Below, piece after piece: positions 23,101 through 35,671 of a DNA stretch of 64,000 nucleotides. The translations under genes were made by a program, and so were the position numbers. Source of the DNA: Hanleya hanleyi. Taxonomy: Eukaryota > Mollusca > Polyplacophora > Lepidopleurida > Hanleyidae. Where the stretch lies: contig JAVTVY010037208.1 of the NCBI GenBank assembly GCA_036873755.1, forward strand, positions 62,001 through 126,000, in the 5' to 3' direction. How positions within the stretch are numbered: the first letter of the stretch is position 1; every line of letters starts with the position of its first letter. The notes beneath the pieces were generated by a model. It made no database searches. It saw only the letters and a program-made list of their open reading frames with translations, and was not told the DNA's origin.

Positions 23101-26100
23101 AGTACCAGTATGATCAGACTGACAGTAGAGAGTACCAGTATGATCAGACTGACAGTAGAGAAAGTACCAGTATGATCATATTGACAGTAGAGAGTATCTG
23201 TATGATCAGACTGACAGTAGAGAAAGTACCAGTATGATCAGACTGACAGTAGAAAGTACCAGTATGATCAGAGTGACAGTAGAAAGTACCAGTATGATCA
23301 GACTGACAGTAGAAAGTACCAGTATGATCAGACTGACAGTAGAGAAAGTACCAGTATGATCATACTGACAGTAGAGAGTACCAGTATGATCAGACTGACA
23401 GTAGAGAAAGTACCAGTATGATCATACTGACAGTAGAGTGTACCAGTATGATCAGACTGACAGTAGAGAAAGTACCAGTATGATCATACTGACAGTAGAG
23501 AGTACCAGTATGATCAGACTGACAGTAGAGAGTATCAGGATGGCACTAGAGAGTACCAGTATGATCAGACTGACAGTAGAGAGTACCAGTATGATCAGAC
23601 TGACAGTAGAGAGTATCTGTATGATCAGACTGACAGTAGAGAAAGTACCAGTATGATCAGACTGACAGTAGAGAGTACCAGTGTGATCAGACTGACAGTA
23701 GAGAAAGTACCAGTATGATCAGACAGTAGAGAGTATCAGGATGGCAGTAGATAGTACCAGTATGATCAGACTGACAGTAGAGAGTACCAGTATGATCATA
23801 CTGACAGTAGAGAGTACCAGTATGATCAGACTGACAGTAGAGAATATCAGTATGATCAGGATGGCAGTAGAGAGTACCAGTATGATCATACTGACAGTAG
23901 AGAGTACCAGTATGATCAGACTGACAGTAGAGAGTACCAGTATGATCATACTGACAGTAGAGAGTACCTGTATGATCAGACTGACAGTAGAGAGTATCAG
24001 TATGATCAGACTGACAGTAGAGGAAGTACCAGTATGATCAGACTGACAGTAGAGAGTACCAGTATGATCATACTGACAGTAGAGAGTACCAGTATGATCA
24101 TACTGATAGTAGAGAGTATCAGTATGATCAGGATGGCAGTAGAGAGTACCAGTATGATCAGACTGACAGTAGAGAAAGTACCAGTATGATCAGACTGACA
24201 GTAGAGAAAGTACCAGTATGATCATACTGACAGTAGAGAGTACCAGTATGATCAGACTGACAGTAGAGAAAGTACCAGTATGGTCAGACTGACAGTAGAG
24301 AAAGTACCAGTGTGATCAGACTGACAGTAGAGAGTACCAGTATGATCAGGCTGACAGTAGAGAGTACCAGTATGACCAGACTGACGGTAGAGAAATTACC
24401 AGTATGATCAGACTGACGGTAGAGAGTACCAGTATGATCAGACTGACAGTAGAGAAACTACCAGTATGATCAGACTGACAGTAGAGAGTATCAGTATGAT
24501 CAGGATGGCAGTAGAGAGTACCAGTATGATCAGACTGACAGTAGAGAGATTGCCAGTATGATCAGACTGACAGTAGAGAGTACCAGTATGATCAGACTGA
24601 CAGTAGAGAAAGCACCAGTATGATCATACTGACAGTAGAGAGTACCAGTATGATCAGACTGACAGTAAAGAGTACCAGTATGATCACACTGGCAGTATAG
24701 AGTACTAGTATGATCAGATTGACAGTAGAAAGAGTACCAGTATGATCAGGCTGACAGTAGAGAGAGTACCGGTATGAGCAGATTGACAGTAGAGAGAGTA
24801 CCAGTATGATCAGGCTGACAGTAGAGAAAGTACCAGTATGATCAGACTGACAGTAGAGAAAGTACCAGTATGATCAGACTGACAGTAGAGAGTATCAGTA
24901 TGATCAGGATGGCAGTAGAGAGTACCAGTATGATCAGACTGACAGTAGAGAGTACCAGTATGATCAGACTGACAGTAGAGAAAGTACCAGTATGATCATA
25001 CTGACAGTAGAGAGTACCAGTATGATCAGACTGACAGTAGAGAAAGTACCAGTATGATCAGACTGACAGTAGAGAAAGTACCAGTATGATCATACTGACA
25101 GTAGAGAGTACCAGTATGATCAGACTGACAGTAGAGAAAGTACCAGTATGATCATACTGACAGTAGAGAGTACCAGTATGATCAGACTGACAGTAGAGAA
25201 AGTACCAGTATGATCAGACTGACAGTAGAGAGTACCAGTATGATCAGACTGACAGTAGAGAAAGTACCAGTATGATCAGACTGACAGTAGAGTACCAGTA
25301 TGATCAGACTGACAGTAGAGAAAGTACCAGTATGATCATACTGACAGTAGAGAGTACCAGTATGATCAGACTGACAGTAGAGAAAGTACCAGTATGATCA
25401 TACTGACAGTAGAGAGTACCAGTATGATCAGACTGACAGTAGAGAAAGTACCAGTATGACTGTATCTGACAGTAGAGAGCACCAGTATGATCAGACTGAC
25501 AGTAGAGAAAACAGCATGATCAGACTGACAGTAGAGAGTGACTAGTATGATCATACTGACAGTAGAGAGTACCAGTATGATCAGACTGACAGTAGAGAGT
25601 ATCAGGATGGCAGCAGAGAGTACCAGTATGATCAAACTGACAGTAGGAGAGTACCAGTATGATCAGACTGACAGTAGAGAGTACCACATGATCAGACTGA
25701 CAGTAGAGAAAGTAATTCAGCATGACTGCACACAGTAGAGAGTACCAGTATGATCAGACTGACAGTAGAGAAAGTACCAGTATGGTCAGACTGACAGTAG
25801 AGAAAGTACCAGTATGATCTCGGACTGACAGTAGAGAGAGTACCAGTATGATCAGGCTGACAGTAGAGAGTACCAGTATGATCAGACTGACAGTAGAGAA
25901 AGTACCAGTATGATCAGACTGACAGTAGAGAGTACCAGTATGATCAGACTGACAGTAGAGAGTATCTGTATGATCAGACTGACAGTAGAGAAAGTACCAG
26001 TATGATCAGACTGACAGTAGAGAGTACCAGTGTGATCAGACTGACAGTAGAGAAAGTACCAGTATGATCAGACAGTAGAGAGTATCAGGATGGCAGTAGA

Positions 26101-29100
26101 GAGTACCAGTATGATCAGACTGACAGTAGAGAGTACCAGTATGATCATACTGACAGTAGAGAGTACCAGTATGATCAGACTGACAGTAGAGAATATCAGT
26201 ATGATCAGGATGGCAGTAGAGAGTACCAGTATGATCATACTGACAGTAGAGAGTACCAGTATGATCAGACTGACAGTAGAGAGTACCAGTATGATCATAC
26301 TGACAGTAGAGAGTACCTGTATGATCAGACTGACAGTAGAGAGTATCAGTATGATCAGACTGACAGTAGAGGAAGTACCAGTATGATCAGACTGACAGTA
26401 GAGAGTACCAGTATGATCATACTGATAGTAGAGAGTACCAGTATGATCAGACTGACAGTAGAGAGTATCAGTATGATCAGGATGGCAGTAGAGAGTACCA
26501 GTATGATCAGACTGACAGTAGAGAAAGTACCAGTATGATCAGACTGACAGTAGAGAAAGTACCAGTATGATCATACTGACAGTAGAGAGTACCAGTATGA
26601 TCAGACTGACAGTAGAGAAAGTACCAGTATGGTCAGACTGACAGTAGAGAAAGTACCAGTGTGATCAGACTGACAGTAGAGAGTACCAGTATGATCAGGC
26701 TGACAGTAGAGAGTACCAGTATGACCAGACTGACGGTAGAGAAAGTACCAGTATGATCAGACTGACGGTAGAGAGTACCAGTATGATCAGACTGACAGTA
26801 GAGAAACTACCAGTATGATCAGACTGACAGTAGAGAGATTGCCAGTATGATCAGACTGACAGTAGAGAGTACCAGTATGATCAGACTGACAGTAGAGAAA
26901 GCACCAGTATGATCATACTGACAGTAGAGAGTACCAGTATGATCAGACTGACAGTAAAGAGTACCAGTATGATCACACTGGCAGTATAGAGTACTAGTAT
27001 GATCAGATTGACAGTAGAAAGAGTACCAGTATGATCAGGCTGACAGTAGAGAGAGTACCGGTATGAGCAGATTGACAGTAGAGAGAGTACCAGTATGATC
27101 AGGCTGACAGTAGAGAAAGTACCAGTATGATCAGACCGACAGTAGAGAAAGTACCAGTATGATCAGACTGACAGTAGAGAGTATCAGTATGATCAGGATG
27201 GCAGTAGAGAGTACCAGTATGATCAGACTGACAGTAGAGAGTACCAGTATGATCAGACTGACAGTAGAGAAAGTACCAGTATGATCATACTGACAGTAGA
27301 GAGTACCAGTATGATCAGACTGACAGTAGAGAAAGTACCAGTATGATCAGACTGACAGTAGAGAACCAGTATGATCCAGTATGTATCATACTGTCAGTAG
27401 AGAGTACCAGTATGATCAGACTGACAGTAGAGAAAGTACCAGTATGATCATACTGACAGTAGAGAGTACCAGTATGATCAGACTGACAGTAGAGAAAGTA
27501 CCAGTATGATCATACTGACAGTAGAGAGTACCAGTATGATCAGACTGACAGTAGAGAAAGTACCAGTATGATCAGACTGACAGTAGAGAGTACCAGTATG
27601 ATCAGACTGACAGTAGAGAAAGTACCAGTATGATCAGACTGACAGTAGAGAGTACCAGTATGATCAGACTGACAGTAGAGAAAGTACCAGTATGATCATA
27701 CTGACAGTAGAGAGTACCAGTATGATCAGACTGACAGTAGAGAAAGTACCAGTATGATCATACTGACAGTAGAGTGTACCAGTATGATCAGACTGACAGT
27801 AGAGAAAGTACCAGTATGATCATACTGACAGTAGAGAGTACCAGTATGATCAGACTGACAGTAGAGAAAAGTACCAGTATGATCATACTGACAGTAGAGA
27901 GTACCAGTATGATCAGACTGACAGTAGAGAAAGTACCAGTATGATCAGACTGATGTGCATAGAGTACCAGTATGATCAGACTGACAGTAGAGAAAGTACC
28001 AGTATGATCAGACTGACAGTAGAGAAGTACCAGCATGATCATGTAATGACAGTGGCAGAGAGTACCAGCATGATCAGACTGGACAGTAGAGAGTATCAGA
28101 TGGCAGCAGAGAAGTACCAGTATGATCAAACTGACAGTAGAGAGTACCAGTATGATCAGACTGACAGTAGAGAGTACCAGTATGATCAGACTGACAGTAG
28201 AGGAAAAAGTACTCAGTATGATCATACTGACAGTAGAGAGTACCAGTATGATCAGACTGACAGTAGAGAAAAGTACCAGTATGGTCAGACTGACAGTAGA
28301 GAAAGTACCAGTATGATCTGACTGACAGTAGAGAGTACCAAAGTATGATCAGGCTGACAGTAGAGAGTACCAGTATGATCAGACTGACAGTAGAGAAAGT
28401 ACCAGTATGATCAGACTGACAGTAGAGAGTACCAGTATGATCAGACTGACAGTAGAGAAAGTACCAGTATGATCAGACTGACAGTAGAGAGTATCAGTAT
28501 GATCAGGATGGCAGAGAGTACCAGTATGATCAGTCTGACAGTAGAGAGATTGCCAGTATGATCAGACTGACAGAGAGTACCAGTATGATCAGACTGACAG
28601 TAGAGAAAGCACCAGTATGATCATACTGACAGTAGAGAGTACCAGTATGATCAGACTGACAGTAAAGAGTACCAGTATGATCACACTGGCAGTATAGAGT
28701 ACCAGTATGATCAGACTGACAGTAGAGGACCAGTATGATCAGACTGACAGTAGAAAGAGTACCAGTATGATCAGGCTGACAGTAGAGAGGGTACCGGTAT
28801 GAGCAGACAGACAGTAGAGAGAGTACCAGTATGATCAGGCTGACAGTAGAGAGTACCAGTATGATCAGACTGACAGTAGAGAAAGTACCAGTATGATCAG
28901 ACTGACAGTAGAGAGTACCAGTATGATCAGACTGACAGTAGAGAAAGTACCAGTATGATCAGACTGACAGTAGAGAGTACCAGTATGATCAGACTGACAG
29001 TAGAGAAAGTACCAGTATGATCATACTGACAGTAGAGAGTACCAGTATGATCAGACTGACAGTAGAGAAAGTACCAGTATGATCAGACTGACAGTAGAGA

Positions 29101-31200
29101 GTACCAGTATGATCAGACTGACAGTAGAGAAAGTACCAGTATGATCAGACTGACAGTAGAGAGTACCAGTATGATCATACTGACAGTAGAGAGTACCAGT
29201 ATGATCAGACTGACAGTAGAGAGTATCAGGATGGCAGTAGAGAGTACCAGTATGATCAAACTGACAGTAGAGAGTACCAGTATGATCAGACTGACAGTAG
29301 AGAGTACCAGTATGATCAGACTGACAGTAGAGAAAGTACCAGTATGATCATACTGACAGTAGAGAGTACCAGTATGATCAGACTGACAGTAGAGAAAGTA
29401 CCAGTATGGTCAGACTGACAGTAGAGAAAGTACCAGTATGATCTGACTGACAGTAGAGAGTACCAGTATGATCAGGCTGACAGTAGAGAGTACCAGTATG
29501 ATCAGACTGACAGTAGAGAAAGTACCAGTATGATCAGACTGACAGTAGAGAGTACCAGTATGATCAGACTGACAGTAGAGAAAGTACCAGTATGATCAGA
29601 CTGACAGTAGAGAGTATCAGTATGATCAGGATGGCAGAGAGTACCAGTATGATCAGTCTGACAGTAGAGAGATTGCCAGTATGATCAGACTGTCAGAGAG
29701 TACCAGTATGATCAGACTGACAGTAGAGAAAGCACCAGTATGATCATACTGACAGTAGAGAGTACCAGTATGATCAGACTGACAGTAAAGAGTACCAGTA
29801 TGATCACACTGGCAGTATAGAGTACCAGTATGATCAGACTGACAGTAGAGGACCAGTATGATCAGACTGACAGTAGAAAGAGTACCAGTATGATCAGGCT
29901 GACAGTAGAGAGGGTACCGGTATGAGCAGACAGACAGTAGAGAGAGTACCAGTATGATCAGGCTGACAGTAGAGAGTACCAGTATGATCAGACTGACAGT
30001 AGAGAGAGTACCAGTATGATCAGACGGACAGTAGAGAGAGTACCAGTATGATCAGACTGACAGTAGAGAGAGTACCAGTATGATCAGACTGACAGTAGAG
30101 AGTACCAGTATGATCAGACTGACAGTAGAGGACCAGTATGATCAGACTGACAGTAGAGAGAGTACCAGTATGATCAGACTGACAGTAGAGAGAGTACCAG
30201 TATGATCAGACTGACAGTAGAGACAGTACCAGTGTGATCAGACTGACGGTAGAGTACCAGTATGATCAGACTGACAGTAGAGAGAGTACCAGTATGATCA
30301 GACTGACAGTAGAGAGAGTACCAGTATGATCAGACTGACGTTAGAGAGAGTACCAGTATGATCAGACTGACAGTAGAACGAGTATCAGTATGATCAGACT
30401 GACAGTAGATAGAGTACCAGTATGATCAGACTGACAGTAGAGAGTACCAGTATGATCAGACTGACAGTAGAGAGTACCGGTATGATCAGACTGACAGTAG
30501 AGAGAGTACCGGTATGATCAGACTGACAGTAGAGAGTATCAGTATGATCAGGATGGCAGTAGAGAGAGTACCAGTATGATCAGACTGACAGTAGAGAGAG
30601 TACCAGTATGATCATACTGACAGTAGAGAGTATCAGTATGATCAGACTGGCAGTAGAGAGAGTACCAGTATGATCAGACTGACAGTAGAGAGTACCAGTA
30701 TGATCAGACTGACAGTAGAGAAAGTACCAGTATGATCAGACTGACTGTTGAGAGTATCAGTATGATCAGGATGGCAGTAGAGAGAATACCAGTATGATCA
30801 GACTGACAGTAGAGAGAGTACCAGTATGATCAGACTGACAGTAGAGAGAGTACCAGTATGATCAGACTGACAGTAGAGAGGGTTCCAGTATGATCAGGAT
30901 GGCAGTAAAGAGTACCAGTATGATCAGACCGACAGCAGAGAGTACCAGTATGATCAAAATGGCAGTAGAGAGTACCAGTATGATCATACTGACAGTAGAG
31001 AGAGTACCAGTATGATCAAGCTGACAGTAGAGAGAGTACCAGTATGATCAGACTGACAGTAGAGAAAGTACCAGTATGATCAAGCTGACAGTAGAGAGAG
31101 TACCAGTATGATCAGGATGGCAGTAGAGAGTACCAGTATGATCAGACTGACAGTAGAGAGTGCCAGTATGATCAGGATGGCAGTAGAGAGTACCAGTATG
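20111..31200 (+). repeat. 30/32-bp unit section with kilobase-scale duplications
   Basis: The units carry GACAGTAGAG in place of GACAGGAGAG. Rare variants act as markers: ATGATCAGACAGTAGAGAG at 23715 and again 2349 bp later, with the following 1.1 kb matching closely. GATCTGACTGAC occurs at 28315 and 29440 (1125 bp apart) and GTAGAGGACCAGTAT at about 28722 and 29845 (1123 bp apart). Between about 25450 and 28210 several units have single-base slips. Confidence 0.88.
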
Positions 31201-31417
31201 ATCAGACTGACAGTAGAGAGTACCAGTATGATCATACTGACAGTAGAGTGAGTACCAGTATGATCAGGCTGATAGTAGAGAGAGTACCAGTATGATCAGG
31301 CTGACTGGAGAGAGTACCAGAATGATCAGACTGACAGTAGAGAGAGTACCAGTATGATCAGACTGACAGTAGAGAGAGTACCAGTATGATCAAGCTGACA
31401 GTAGAGAGTACCAGTAT

Positions 31418-32300
31418 GATCAGGCTGACTGGAGAGAGTACCAGTATGATCAGGATGGCAGTAGAGAGAATACCAGTATGATCAGACTGACAGTATAGAG
31501 AGTGCCAGTATGATCAGACTGACAGTAGAGAGAGTACCAGTATGATCAGGCTGACTGGAGAGAGTACCAGTATGATCAGGATGGCAGTAGAGAGAATACC
31601 AGTATGATCAGACTGACAGTATAGAGAGTGCCAGTATGATCAGACTGACAGTAGAGAGAGTACCAGTATGATCAGGCTGACTGGAGAGAGTACCAGTATG
31701 ATCAGGATGGCAGTAGAGAGAATACCAGTATGATCAGACTGACAGTATAGAGAGTGCCAGTATGATCAGACTGACAGTAGAGAGAGTACCAGTATGATCA
31801 GGCTGACTGGAGAGAGTACCAGTATGATCAGGATGGCAGTAGAGAGAATACCAGTATGATCAGACTGACAGTATAGAGAGTGCCAGTATGATCAGACTGA
31901 CAGTAGAGAGAGTACCAGTATGATCAGGCTGACTGGAGAGAGTACCAGTATGATCAGGATGGCAGTAGAGAGAATACCAGTATGATCAGACTGACAGTAT
32001 AGAGAGTGCCAGTATGATCAGACTGACAGTAGAGAGAGTACCAGTATGATCAGGCTGACTGGAGAGAGTACCAGTATGATCAGGATGGCAGTAGAGAGAA
32101 TACCAGTATGATCAGACTGACAGTATAGAGAGTGCCAGTATGATCAGACTGACAGTAGAGAGAGTACCAGTATGATCAGGCTGACTGGAGAGAGTACCAG
32201 TATGATCAGGATGGCAGTAGAGAGAATACCAGTATGATCAGACTGACAGTATAGAGAGTACCAGTATGATCAGACTGACAGTAGAGAGAGTACCAGTATG
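31418..32300 (+). repeat. 126-bp higher-order repeat, seven copies
   Basis: CAGGCTGACTGGAGAGAGTA starts at 31421, 31547, 31673, 31799, 31925, 32051 and 32177, exactly 126 bp apart. Each 126-bp unit holds four diverged basic units, distinguished by GACTGGAGAG, GATGGCAGTAGAGAGAATAC, GACAGTATAGAGAGTGCC and GACAGTAGAGAGAG. The copies are almost identical, which points to recent expansion. Confidence 0.92.
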
Positions 32301-33954
32301 ATCAGGCTGACAGTAGAGAGAGTACCAGTATGATCAGGCTGACTGGAGAGAGTACCAGTGTGATCAGGATGGCAGTAGAAAGAATACCAGTATGATCAGA
32401 CTGACAGTATAGAGAGTACCAGTATGATCAGACTGACAGTAGAGAGTACAGTATGATCAGACTGACAGTAGAGAGAGTACCAGTATGATCAGACTGACAG
32501 TAGAGAGAGTACCAGTATGATCAGACTGACAGTAGAGAGTACAGTATGATCAGACTGACAGTAGAGAGAGTACCAGTATGATCAGACTGACAGTAGAGAG
32601 AGTACCAGTATGATCAGACTGACAGTAGAGAGAGTACCAGTATGATAAGGCTGACTGGAGAGAGTACCAGTATGATCAGGCTGACTGGAGAGAGAGTACC
32701 AGCATGATCAGACTGACAGGAGAGAGTACCAGTATGATCAGGATGGCAGTAGAGAGAATACCAGTATGATCAGGCTGACTGGAGAGAGAGTACCAGCATG
32801 ATCAGACTGACAGGAGAGAGTACCAGTATGATCAGGATGGCAGTAGAGAGAGTACCAGTATGATCAGGCTGACTGGAGAGAGTACCAGTATGATCAGGCT
32901 GACTGGAGAGAGTACCAGTATGATCAGGCTGACTGGAGAGAGTACCAGCTTGATCAGACTGACAGGAGAGAGTACCAGTATGATCAGGATGGCAGTAGAG
33001 AGAATACCAGTATGATCAGACTGGCAGTATAGAGAGTACCAGTATGATCAGACTGACAGTAGAGAGAGTACCAGTATGATCAGACTGACAGTAGAGAGAA
33101 TACCAGTATGATCAGACTGACAGTAGAGAGAGTACCAGTATGATCAGGCTGACAGTAGAGAGAGTACCAGTATGATCAGGCTGACAGTAGAGAGAGTACC
33201 AGTATGATCAGGCTGACTGGAGAGAGTACCAGTATGACCAGGATGGCAGTAGAGAGAATACCAGTATGATCAGACTGACAGTATAGAGAGTACCAGTATG
33301 ATCAGACTGACAGTGTGATCAGACTGACAGTATAGAGAGTACCAGTATGATCAGACTGACAGTAGAGAGAGTACCAGTATGATCAGACTGACAGTATAGA
33401 GAGTACCAGTGTGATCAGGCTGACAGTAGAGAGAGTACCAGTGTGATCAGACTGACAGTAGAGAATGTACCTGACAGTAGAGAGTACAGTATGATCAGAC
33501 TGACAGTAGAGAGTACCAGTATGATCAGACTGACAGTAGTGAGTACAGTATGATCAGACTGACAGTAGAGAGAGTACCAGTATGATCAGACTGACAGTAG
33601 AGAGTACAGTATGATCAGACTGACAGTAGAGCGAGTACCAGTATGATCAGACTGACAGTAGAGAGAGTACCAGTATGATCAGACTGACAGTAGAGAGTAT
33701 CAGTATGATCAGGATGGCAGAAGAGAGTACCAGTATGATCAGACTGACAGTATAGAGATTACCAGTATAATTAGCTTGACAGGAGATCCTTCCACATTCA
33801 TTATAACTTGTCAATACCCATACTAAATCTCTTAAATTACAGAACTTAGTGGGGTTAGTGTTTTCTGGATGTTCAGAAGGACTTCAGTTGCAGACTTGGG
33901 TGACTGGTTAAATGATCAGGACTCGCACAATGACCTATTCCCTTATTTTCATAG

Positions 33955-34109
33955 GTGGAGATAGATCTGGGACCAGACTACAGATTCCACTCCATTTTTG
34001 CCTGCCCCATACTGAGACAACAGAGTAACGAGAACAACCCACCCGTCCGCCTCATGTGTGGTCATGTGATCTCTCAGGATGCCCTCACCAAGCTGGCCAA
34101 TGGCAGCAA
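33955..34109 (+). CDS. RMND5: RMND5 homologue, penultimate coding exon (RING domain)
   Basis: RMND5 (RMND5A in vertebrates, Gid2 in yeast) is the RING subunit that pairs with MAEA/Gid9 in the CTLH/GID E3 ubiquitin ligase, which acts in cytosol and nucleus. This exon starts after a TTTTCATAG acceptor and reads 51 codons plus two bases: [32 protein letters not shown] and [10 protein letters not shown] are visible. These correspond to the conserved C-terminal region of the animal family. Zinc-ligand candidates are Cys at 34003-34005 (FACPIL) and the Cys-Gly-His triplet at 34057-34065. The exon ends AGCAA followed by donor GTATGT, in phase 2. Upstream exons are absent from the window, and a 15.9-kb minisatellite lies immediately upstream in the intron. 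Identification is firm from the motif series; exact orthology would need the missing N-terminal part. Confidence 0.93.
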
Positions 34110-35149
34110 GTATGTGTACGTGGTTAACCAATCACTTGTGGTTGCTTCTTTTTCACTGACCTTCATTTGACTGGATAGGCCAAAGATCATTGTTTAAGTT
34201 CCAAATGTACATTCAGTTTGGCTAATTGGATTAATGTTTTATTAAACTAAATTCTGAAGCCAATATCACTATGATGACCTGTAGGTTTCAACTTTGCAAG
34301 AATAATTTGCTAGTCTTGAGGAAGCTGCCCCAGATCATTTCAACAAAGGGATGCTGATATGTTTTCATGAAAAACTTTGCCACTCTCACCATTTAAGATC
34401 TCAGTCAACCTGTTTGCACTATAGTACAGCCCAGAAAAGATTTAACATTAAACGCGAGCATGACGCGAGAAAATTGAGATTAGAATTGACTGAATGTTCA
34501 AGTTAGCGAAACTATGGCAGGACTGTCAAGCGCTTCCACCGCATCAATGTTTTTGGAGAACACGGTCAAACAAACAATTAAGAGACGTGATCTGCAAAAT
34601 GTTTGGCTCGAGTGAAAACGCGTCAAAAATTTCCATAGATGCGCCAGTGGTTTTTTGTCATCTTGTCGATAATTTCGGAAGTTGCGCATGGAGTTCTACT
34701 GGAGGGAAAAGGGAATAATTCATTTACATAATTGCACTTATCCTGGCACATTTGAATTCCAACATTCGTTCTCAATGACAGGACACAGTAGCCTACTAGG
34801 ATCTTTCAAGACATTGGAGGAATCTATCGAGAATACAAGCCGTTATTGTACAAACTTGGGCTTGGGATAATCGAGCAATCTTCTGTGGTCACGTCAGATT
34901 TATGTAGTGACTCATTTTATTTTGTTAAAGAAACGTTAATTTAATCTCTCCATGCACTTTATTTATTTCTGACCGCGTCAATGAAAATTACAGGCACATT
35001 GACCGATTTGGCGGACACATGTGCAAAATTTTCAGTCAAGATTTTGTTTTTGTTTTGACGTGGCTCAAATGCATTTCTTGTCGGTTATGAATTATACTTG
35101 CCTTGGTGTTTTTGTTTTGTCTCGTTTAAAGACAAGTCTTTCTGAGCTG
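34110..35149 (+). other. Last RMND5 intron, 5' part
   Basis: The intron spans 34110-41341 (7232 bp, GT-AG). In this part, 34423-34470 (AGTACAGCCCAGAAAAGATT then AAACGCGAG) resembles the dispersed motif at 46435, 46805 and, inverted, 50301. The frames at 34494-34870 that follow have no recognised domain. Confidence 0.6.
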
Positions 35150-35235
35150 TACTTATCTCCCTACCACTAGATGGTACTGTAGCCATGAACAGAGGTATTA
35201 CCTTTGTAACATGTATTTTATTCATGAAGCCGCAC

Positions 35236-35574
35236 TGTGCGGTGACCTTGTGGTAGAGCGCTTGCCTCCAAAACTCGCAGATCCCAGGTTTCGACTGCTG
35301 GCTGTCTCACATTAGGCCCCGTGGGGCTTTCAGGGATTGACCTGGGATGTCGTCGTGCACACCGCATGTCATGGTAAGAATAAGCCTCAGCTCCTCAGAG
35401 AGCTTGTCGTAAGAGGCGATTAACTGAGGCACCTATGGGATTCCCGGGTGTGAAAAGGAATAGGACCCCACCCGTGTGGTTCCCGGTTGTGAAAAGGAAT
35501 AGGACCCAACGTCGTGATATGACTGAAATATAGTTGAAAGCGACGTTAAATCATATTCACTCACTCACTCACAT
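35236..35574 (+). mobile_element. tRNA-derived SINE
   Basis: The head reads GTGACCTTGTGGTAGAGCGC at 35241-35260 (A-box-like) and GGTTTCGACTG at 35287-35297 (B-box-like, with one extra base). This spacing is that of an RNA polymerase III tRNA promoter. The body contains CCCCGTGGGGCTTTCAGGGA and 'aagaggcgattaactgaggcacc'. The tail reads GACTGAAATATAGTTGAAAG, CGACGTTAAATCATATTCAC, then (TCAC)n. Fragments of the same family occur at 35576-35671, 46040-46145 and 51070-51215. It is not a functional tRNA gene: the anticodon arm and 3' acceptor half do not pair. Confidence 0.85.
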
Positions 35575-35575
35575 T

Positions 35576-35671
35576 AAAGACTTAAAAATGTGTCCGGATA
35601 ATGTGACTGGTTCTTCGGAATATGACTGAATAATTGTTGAAAGTGCCGTTAAAATTATCTCACTCACTCAA
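35576..35671 (+). mobile_element. SINE tail fragment
   Basis: A second tail (ATATGACTGAATAATTGTTG, then AAAGTGCCGTTAAAATTATC and TCACTCACTC) directly follows the complete SINE. It is a truncated copy or a tandem insertion. Confidence 0.65.

Larger units (their letters stand above)
17866..33788 (+). repeat. 15.9-kb GATCAGRCTGACAG minisatellite in the RMND5 intron
   Basis: A single uninterrupted array of roughly 500 units sharing the core TATGATCAGACTGACAG and ending in a TACCAGT word. Unit length changes along the array: 48 bp at the left, then 30 bp, then a mix of 30, 32 and 33 bp caused by GAGAG, GAGAAAG and GAGAGAG variants. The array ends 166 bp before the RMND5 exon at 33955. Frames of up to about 200 codons (MIRLTVESTS-type on plus, MIILVLSTVS-type on minus) exist only where 30- or 48-bp units run in series, and 32-bp units break them. 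They are therefore not genes. Each unit contains the palindrome TGATCA. Confidence 0.97.

Noticed and set aside
17958..29347. Many MIRLTVESTS/MIILVLSTVS repeat proteins in the large array
   Set aside because: Open only where units are 30 or 48 bp; 32-bp units break them, both strands are open in the same places, and no start, splice or domain signal supports them.
17866..33788. A CRISPR-like repeat array
   Set aside because: Units are contiguous variants of one sequence with no unique spacers, no cas genes and a eukaryotic spliced gene around it.
35241..35297. A functional tRNA gene
   Set aside because: A-box and B-box-like words are present, but the cloverleaf cannot be completed and the sequence continues into a SINE body and (TCAC)n tail.
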